Shown here: in pieces, positions 59,590 to 64,000 of the stretch
Layout of the letters: each line of letters begins with the position of its first letter
How positions within the stretch are numbered: the first letter of the stretch is position 1
Translations under genes and position numbers: made by a program
Assembly (NCBI RefSeq): GCF_001044425.1
Contig: NZ_LFML01000150.1
Coordinates: 1-64,000, forward strand
Source: Streptomyces roseus
GTDB taxonomy: Bacteria > Actinomycetota > Actinomycetes > Streptomycetales > Streptomycetaceae
Length of the DNA stretch: 64,000 nucleotides
Direction: 5' to 3'
Notes under the pieces: model-generated
The model's input: the letters and a program-made list of their open reading frames with translations, nothing else
What the model was told of the DNA's origin: nothing
Database searches by the model: none

Positions 59590-61428
59590 ATGAGTGCACC
59601 TTCTTCCGATCTTTTCCGGCCGCTGAGGCCCGAGGACCCGGCCACGGTGGGCGGTTACCGGCTCGCCGCCGTGCTGGGGGCGGGCGGCATGGGCAAGGTG
59701 TACCTCTCCTACACGCCCGGCGGCCGGCCCATCGCCCTCAAGGTGATCCGGCCCGAGTTCAGCGAGGACCCCGAGTTCCGGCGGCGCTTCCAGCAGGAAG
59801 TGCGGGCGGCGCAGCGGGTGCAGGGCCTCTACACCGCGCCCGTCATCGACTTCGACACCGAGGGCTCCCAGCCCTGGCTGGCCACGGCCTACGTACCGGG
59901 CCCCTCCCTCTCGCACGCCGTGGCCGGGTACGGCCGGCTGCCGCTGCGCAGCGTGCTGCTGCTGGCAGTCGGGGTCGCCGAGGCGCTGCACGTCATCCAC
60001 GGCGCGGGCATCGTCCACCGCGACCTGAAGCCCGCGAACGTGCTCCTCGCCGGCGACGGCCCCCGCGTGATCGACTTCGGCATCGCCCGCGCGGCGGACG
60101 CCACTTCGCTGACCGGCAGCGGCGTCAGCGTCGGCACCCCCGCGTTCATGGCGCCCGAGCAGGCCTCCGCCGGCACGGTCACCGCCAGCACGGACATCTT
60201 CGCCCTCGGCCAGATCGTGGCGTACGCGGCGATCGGCACGCCCGCCTACGGCGAGGGGTCCTCGCACGCCGTGCTGTACCGCATCGTGCACGAGGACCCG
60301 GACCTCAGTGCGCTGCCGGAGGAGCTGAGGCCCCTGGTGTCGCGGTGCCTCAGCCGCGACCCGGCGGACCGGCCCACCCTCACCGAGGTCATCCAGATGT
60401 GCCACGACATCGCCCCCGCCCCGCTCCGCCAGGGGGAGGACTGGCTGCCCCAGGCCGTCGCCGGTTCCATCACCGAGCGCCTCCAGCTGCCCGAGCCGGC
60501 GAAGACCCCGCCTCCGCAGCCCGCCGCCACCCCGACGCCGACCGAGGTGTCCGCGCAGCCCCCGGCGCAGGGTGTGTCCCCGTACGCGCCGACCGGTCTC
60601 GGCGTGGCCGCCGCGCCCACGCAGAGCGCTCCCGCGGCCCTTCCGCACGCGCCTAGCGGTCCCGCCGCCCCGGGCATGCCGCCCGGGTACCGGACGCCCC
60701 CGCCCGGCCAGCCCGCGCAGCCCGGCTACCAGACCCCGCCCCCCGGCTACGTCCAGGGCTACAACACCCCGGCTCCCGGCGCCTACCACCCCGGCTATCC
60801 GCCGCCCGCGCCGCAGCGCAAGTCGAAGGGACCGGTCATCGCCGGCGTCGTCGTCGCAGCGGTGATCGGCCTCGCGGTCCTCGGCTCCCTGCTGCCGGAC
60901 GGCTCCGGCGGCAAGGACAAGGGCAGCTCGTCCTCGTCCGGCGCCAGTGCGGGCGGCGGGACCCCGAGCGGCGGTTCCCAGAACAAGGGCGGGAAGCCGG
61001 CCGACCCCGCCCCCGCCTCGTACAAGGGCATCAACCTGACGGCCAACTACCAGCTCATGCTGGCCGACAACCCGCCGCGCCCCGCCTCCGGCGGCAGCGC
61101 CGGGGTGCTCTACAACCACGGGGACCTCTACTTCTACCTCGACACCCTCTTCGGGGACACGAAGGTGGGCACCGACAACGGCCGGCTGGTCGTGCTGAAC
61201 AACTCGCAGAAGGGTTCGCTGGAGACCTGCCGCGCGGAAACCCGTTACACCGAGAAGATCGGCCTCGACCAGCTCACGGACGGGTCGGAGATCTGCGTGC
61301 TCAGTGACGCCGGCCACATCGCGGTGATGACGTACCGCGGCAAGTCCGGCGAGAAGGACCCGAGCGCGTACATCACCCTCGACCTCACCGTCTGGCGCAA
61401 CGCCGAGGAGCCGAAGAAGAAGAGCTGA
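59590..61428 (+). CDS. Membrane Ser/Thr protein kinase with Pro/Gln repeats and extracellular domain
   Basis: 612 residues, ATG (MSAPSSDLFRPLRPEDPATVGGYRL). Kinase domain about 22-280: LGAGGMGKV, ALKVIR, HRDLKPANVLL, DFGIA, GTPAFMAPEQASAG. Residues about 300-400 are Pro-rich with repeated PPGYxTPPPG-like units. One membrane helix (GPVIAGVVVAAVIGLAVLGSLL) near 415, a Ser/Gly stalk, then an outside domain of about 140 residues (GINLTANYQLMLADNPPRP...GVLYNHGDLYFYLDTLFGDTKVGTDNGRLVVLNN...ICVLSDAGHIAVMTYRG) with two Cys. Structure is like the second kinase (30800) but the sensor domain is different. No operon partner. Confidence 0.9.
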   Translation: MSAPSSDLFRPLRPEDPATVGGYRLAAVLGAGGMGKVYLSYTPGGRPIALKVIRPEFSEDPEFRRRFQQEVRAAQRVQGLYTAPVIDFDTEGSQPWLATAYVPGPSLSHAVAGYGRLPLRSVLLLAVGVAEALHVIHGAGIVHRDLKPANVLLAGDGPRVIDFGIARAADATSLTGSGVSVGTPAFMAPEQASAGTVTASTDIFALGQIVAYAAIGTPAYGEGSSHAVLYRIVHEDPDLSALPEELRPLVSRCLSRDPADRPTLTEVIQMCHDIAPAPLRQGEDWLPQAVAGSITERLQLPEPAKTPPPQPAATPTPTEVSAQPPAQGVSPYAPTGLGVAAAPTQSAPAALPHAPSGPAAPGMPPGYRTPPPGQPAQPGYQTPPPGYVQGYNTPAPGAYHPGYPPPAPQRKSKGPVIAGVVVAAVIGLAVLGSLLPDGSGGKDKGSSSSSGASAGGGTPSGGSQNKGGKPADPAPASYKGINLTANYQLMLADNPPRPASGGSAGVLYNHGDLYFYLDTLFGDTKVGTDNGRLVVLNNSQKGSLETCRAETRYTEKIGLDQLTDGSEICVLSDAGHIAVMTYRGKSGEKDPSAYITLDLTVWRNAEEPKKKS

Positions 61429-61639
61429 GGCGGGAAGCTCCGACCGTTCGCAAACCGGGCAAACCACCTATTCCTGTCATTTAACTCAGTCAATAACATA
61501 TGCCTTTTGAGGGTGTGTCAGTCGCAAACGGCCGGGGCATAATCGGCCCCGGTCGTATCCGGAAGCAGTGGAGCCATCGGGAATCCGACCGACTTCCCAG
61601 GCGGGTTCCCGCACCGGACCGATCCTCGAGGCGCCGTAC

Positions 61640-63751
61640 ATGTCCCTGGCCAGCCGCACCCGTCTCGCGGCCCTGCTCGCGGCGGTCTCCGTCGGTGTGG
61701 CTGGCGTCACGACCTGGGCCTACGGACGTGAGAGCGAGCGGGGGGCGGCGACCGCCGGGGCGATCGTCCAGCCGAGTGTGACGGAGGGCTCGGCCCTCCA
61801 GGTCGTCGCCCACCCCGACGACGACCTGTTCTTCATGAACCCCGATCTGAGCCGCTCGATAGCGACGGGCATCAAGGTCACCACCGTCTACCTGACCTCC
61901 GGTGAGTCCGACGGCCGCAACGAGGCCCACAGCCCGCACCTGGACGACGCGGCGGGCCCGGCCGACCGCGCCGCCTACGCGGAGGCCCGGCAGAACGGCA
62001 TCCGGGGCGCCTACGCGCAGATGGCGACGGGTGACCGCACGAGCGCCTGGCAGCGCAGGTCCGTACCGACGGCGGGCGGGGGCAGCGCGGAGGTGGACGT
62101 CCTCGTCGCCCGCCCCGAGGTCAATCTGGTGTGGATGCAGCTGCGCGAGGCCCGGAGCATCTCCGGGGACAACCCGGACAGCCTGCGCGGCCTGTGGGAC
62201 GGCCGAATACCGGCCCTCGGCGCCCAGCTGACCTCCGGGACGCCGGTCGAGCAGCCGTTCTCCTACACGAAGGACCAGGCGATATCCGCCATCGCGGACG
62301 TGTTCGCGCAGTACAGGCCGACGACGATACGGACGCAGGACCCCACCCCCGGACGGACCCGGGGCGGGGCCTTCCTCGACCACCAGGACCACATGTACGG
62401 CGCCCGCTTCGTCCAGGCCGCCGCCGAACGCTACGCGCAGCTCACCGACCGGCCGCACTTCTCGGTGCAGAACTACATGAGCTACCAGAACACCTCGCTG
62501 CCGCCGACGCTCGACCGGCAGACCGCCGAGGAGAAGCTCGGCTACCTCAAGACGTACGCGTGGATGGACCACGACGACTGGTGCGGCAGCCCCGCGGGCT
62601 GCGGGGACCGCAAGACCGCGACCAGGCCCACCGGCGCCGGATGGAACCAGACCATCCGCTACAGCCGGGGCGACGGCACCTCCTGGATGACCGAGGGGGT
62701 CGCCGGACGGCTGTGGGCCTTCGCCGTGCTGGACGGCCGGATGGCGTACTGGTCGCGCAGCGGCCCGAAGGCCCCCTGGCAGGGCCCCCGGTTCCTCGCC
62801 GGTACGGGCATCGACGCCGGGGCGACCACGGTCCGGCTCCCGGACGGCCGGATCGCGGTGTTCGCCACCCGCACCACGCTCGGCCCCACACCCCGGGACT
62901 ACGGCCGCGCCCTCGTGTACTGCGTCCAGGACGAGGCCGACGGAGCCTTCGGCCCCTGGCAGTCACTGGGAACCCCGGACCCGGACACCGCGGACGCCTC
63001 CGTCACCACGGCGATCGGCGCACCGGCCGCGGCCGTGGATCCGGCGGGCCGCCTCACGGTGTACGTACGCGATTCCCGGCGCACGCTGCGCGCCCGGACC
63101 CAGACGGCCCCGGACGGCGCCTTCGGCGCATGGCAGTCCCTCGGCGGCGCCGGCCTCCTCGGCGACCCGGTCACCGCGACCGACGGATCGGGCCGGCGAC
63201 ACGTGTACGCGGCGACGTCCGGCTCCGTCCTGGCCTGGGTCCAGCCGACGCCGGACGCCCCCCTGACCGGCGCCTTCGCGACCGGGCTGCCGCAGACCAC
63301 GGGCGTGCTCTCGGTGCGCCCGGAGGGCGACGGCGTCCGCCTCTTCTTCCGCCGGCCCGGCTCCGGCACCGTCGGTACGAGCCTGGCCACCGCGGGCGGG
63401 GCCACGCCGGAGTTCTCCCCGGTGGCCGAGGCCGGCGGTGCGGGCGGCTACGGCGCGGTGGGCGTCGCGGGCCCGCTGCTCGCCGGCCGGACCGGCTCGG
63501 GCACGGTCGGAGTGGCGGGCGCGGGGGGTCCGCAGTCCTGGCAGGAGTCCCGGATGCTGTACACGGGCGCACCGTCGGGAGTGGCCGATCGAAGCGGTAC
63601 GGCCGTCGCGGCGGCCCTCGGCCTGGACGCCGATCTGCACATCGTCACACCGGCCGGGCCGGCCGGGGCCCAGCCGCCCGGCGACCGGATCCCCTCCCCG
63701 TGGCACCGGGCGGTCCAGCCCCGGATGCTCGCGCAGGCCCGCGAGCGCTAG
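61640..63751 (+). CDS. Secreted PIG-L-family deacetylase with propeller-like C-terminal domain
   Basis: ATG (MSLASRTRLAALLAAV), GAGG upstream; 703 residues. Signal peptide at 1-35. The LmbE/PIG-L zinc domain (about 45-300) has VVAHPDDDLFFMNPDL (AHPDD) and HQDHMYGARFV (HxxH), the set used to deacetylate N-acetylglucosamine groups. From about 330 the rest is a repeated 45-50-residue beta pattern (WMTEGVAGRLWAFAVLDGRMAYWSRSG, ...GAFGPWQSLGTP, ...GAFGAWQSLGGAG), like a carbohydrate-binding beta-propeller (PLL/fucolectin-type 'WQSLGG' repeats). Likely acts on extracellular glycans. Confidence 0.87.
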   Translation: MSLASRTRLAALLAAVSVGVAGVTTWAYGRESERGAATAGAIVQPSVTEGSALQVVAHPDDDLFFMNPDLSRSIATGIKVTTVYLTSGESDGRNEAHSPHLDDAAGPADRAAYAEARQNGIRGAYAQMATGDRTSAWQRRSVPTAGGGSAEVDVLVARPEVNLVWMQLREARSISGDNPDSLRGLWDGRIPALGAQLTSGTPVEQPFSYTKDQAISAIADVFAQYRPTTIRTQDPTPGRTRGGAFLDHQDHMYGARFVQAAAERYAQLTDRPHFSVQNYMSYQNTSLPPTLDRQTAEEKLGYLKTYAWMDHDDWCGSPAGCGDRKTATRPTGAGWNQTIRYSRGDGTSWMTEGVAGRLWAFAVLDGRMAYWSRSGPKAPWQGPRFLAGTGIDAGATTVRLPDGRIAVFATRTTLGPTPRDYGRALVYCVQDEADGAFGPWQSLGTPDPDTADASVTTAIGAPAAAVDPAGRLTVYVRDSRRTLRARTQTAPDGAFGAWQSLGGAGLLGDPVTATDGSGRRHVYAATSGSVLAWVQPTPDAPLTGAFATGLPQTTGVLSVRPEGDGVRLFFRRPGSGTVGTSLATAGGATPEFSPVAEAGGAGGYGAVGVAGPLLAGRTGSGTVGVAGAGGPQSWQESRMLYTGAPSGVADRSGTAVAAALGLDADLHIVTPAGPAGAQPPGDRIPSPWHRAVQPRMLAQARER

Positions 63752-64000
63752 CTAGAAGCGCGACGGCGGTGTCGGGAGTCCCCCGTCGTCGAGCGCCACC
63801 AGGGCCAGGACGGTGATCGAGCCCGTCCAGGCCAGGGGCGCCACCGAGGACGGCCTGCCCGCCCGGTTCACCTTCTCCGGCAGCTCGCCGAGAGAGTTCC
63901 GCTTGGCGAGGACCCAGTCCAGGACCTGCCGCGCCTTCGCCGGCTGCCCCGTACCGGCCCACGCGAGGGCGAAGAAGGAGGTGCTGGGCGTCCAGGCGTT
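63752..64000 (-). CDS. Glucoamylase/GH15-like protein, truncated by the window edge
   Basis: The frame is open to the right edge; only the last 82 residues are visible: NAWTPSTSFFALAWAGTGQPAKARQVLDWVLAKRNSLGELPEKVNRAGRPSSVAPLAWTGSITVLALVALDDGG. The pattern (six-hairpin barrel end, 'LPEKV...G.P.SVAPLAWT.S..VLAL') matches the C-terminal end of GH15 glucoamylase-like proteins. Stop TAG at 63752-63754. The stop codons of this gene and the PIG-L gene are adjacent. Confidence 0.7.
   Translation of the reverse strand, partial: NAWTPSTSFFALAWAGTGQPAKARQVLDWVLAKRNSLGELPEKVNRAGRPSSVAPLAWTGSITVLALVALDDGGLPTPPSRF

Overview
This is a very high-GC window (about 72 to 74% by eye) with strong GC3 codon bias, GTG and TTG starts, a WhiB-like protein, Pro-rich Ser/Thr kinases, mycothiol-type enzymes and an IdeR/DmdR-type iron box. 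Everything fits a Streptomyces or close relative. No rRNA, tRNA, CRISPR array, insertion sequence or phage gene was seen. The window looks like chromosomal arm or accessory DNA: many short independent transcription units, each with its own regulator or operator.

Layout. 1-5 kb: a cut-off MMPL exporter with an LmeA-like lipid-binding protein, two TetR regulators, an EspR-like HTH regulator flanked by two palindromes, and a nucleoside hydrolase. 5-12 kb: RNase HI with a C-terminal Cys/His tail, a ferric-reductase-like flavoprotein, argG behind an ARG-box-like site, and a Ser/Thr kinase. 11.6-16 kb: epoxide hydrolase, GlxA-type regulator, saccharopine dehydrogenase-like reductase and an M1 peptidase. 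16-20 kb: a Pls/PosA-type single-module NRPS that forms a probable operon with the M1 peptidase. 20-28 kb: GNAT, NlpC/P60, RNA 2',3'-cyclic phosphodiesterase, membrane proteins, VOC protein, an Imm1-like pair, a PNPOx-like protein, and a sortase next to a CHRD-like surface protein. 28-37 kb: a galactose-oxidase-type copper radical enzyme, a second kinase, a three-gene TetR/aldolase/hydrolase operon with a tandem palindromic operator, an orphan sugar-binding lipoprotein behind a LacI-type palindrome, and an LTD protein. 37-48 kb: a HelR-type RNA polymerase protein with a rifamycin-associated element, then an ECF41-type sigma module (carboxymuconolactone decarboxylase, truncated sigma factor, NmrA-like epimerase, beta-propeller), a class C beta-lactamase-like hydrolase and a FAD monooxygenase. 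48-64 kb: flavodoxin-fold quinone reductase, small ORF plus GNAT, MPI-like protein, WhiB-like protein, dienelactone hydrolase and AraC regulator, iron-box acetyltransferase, TAT-exported phospholipase C, MazG-like protein, a third kinase, a secreted PIG-L deacetylase and a cut-off glucoamylase-like gene.

Best leads. (1) The Pls-type NRPS has a hand-read A-domain code DAESIGTVVK, close to a lysine code, and sits with an M1 peptidase. (2) The HelR-like gene carries an exact 20-bp rifamycin-associated element upstream. (3) The ECF41 module has a textbook ECF41 promoter in front of its decarboxylase, while its sigma factor has lost the NPDKL end of its autoregulatory SnoaL domain. (4) The aldolase/TetR/hydrolase operon is headed by two near-identical 15-bp palindromes. 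All assignments come from reading the sequence; no database search was run.
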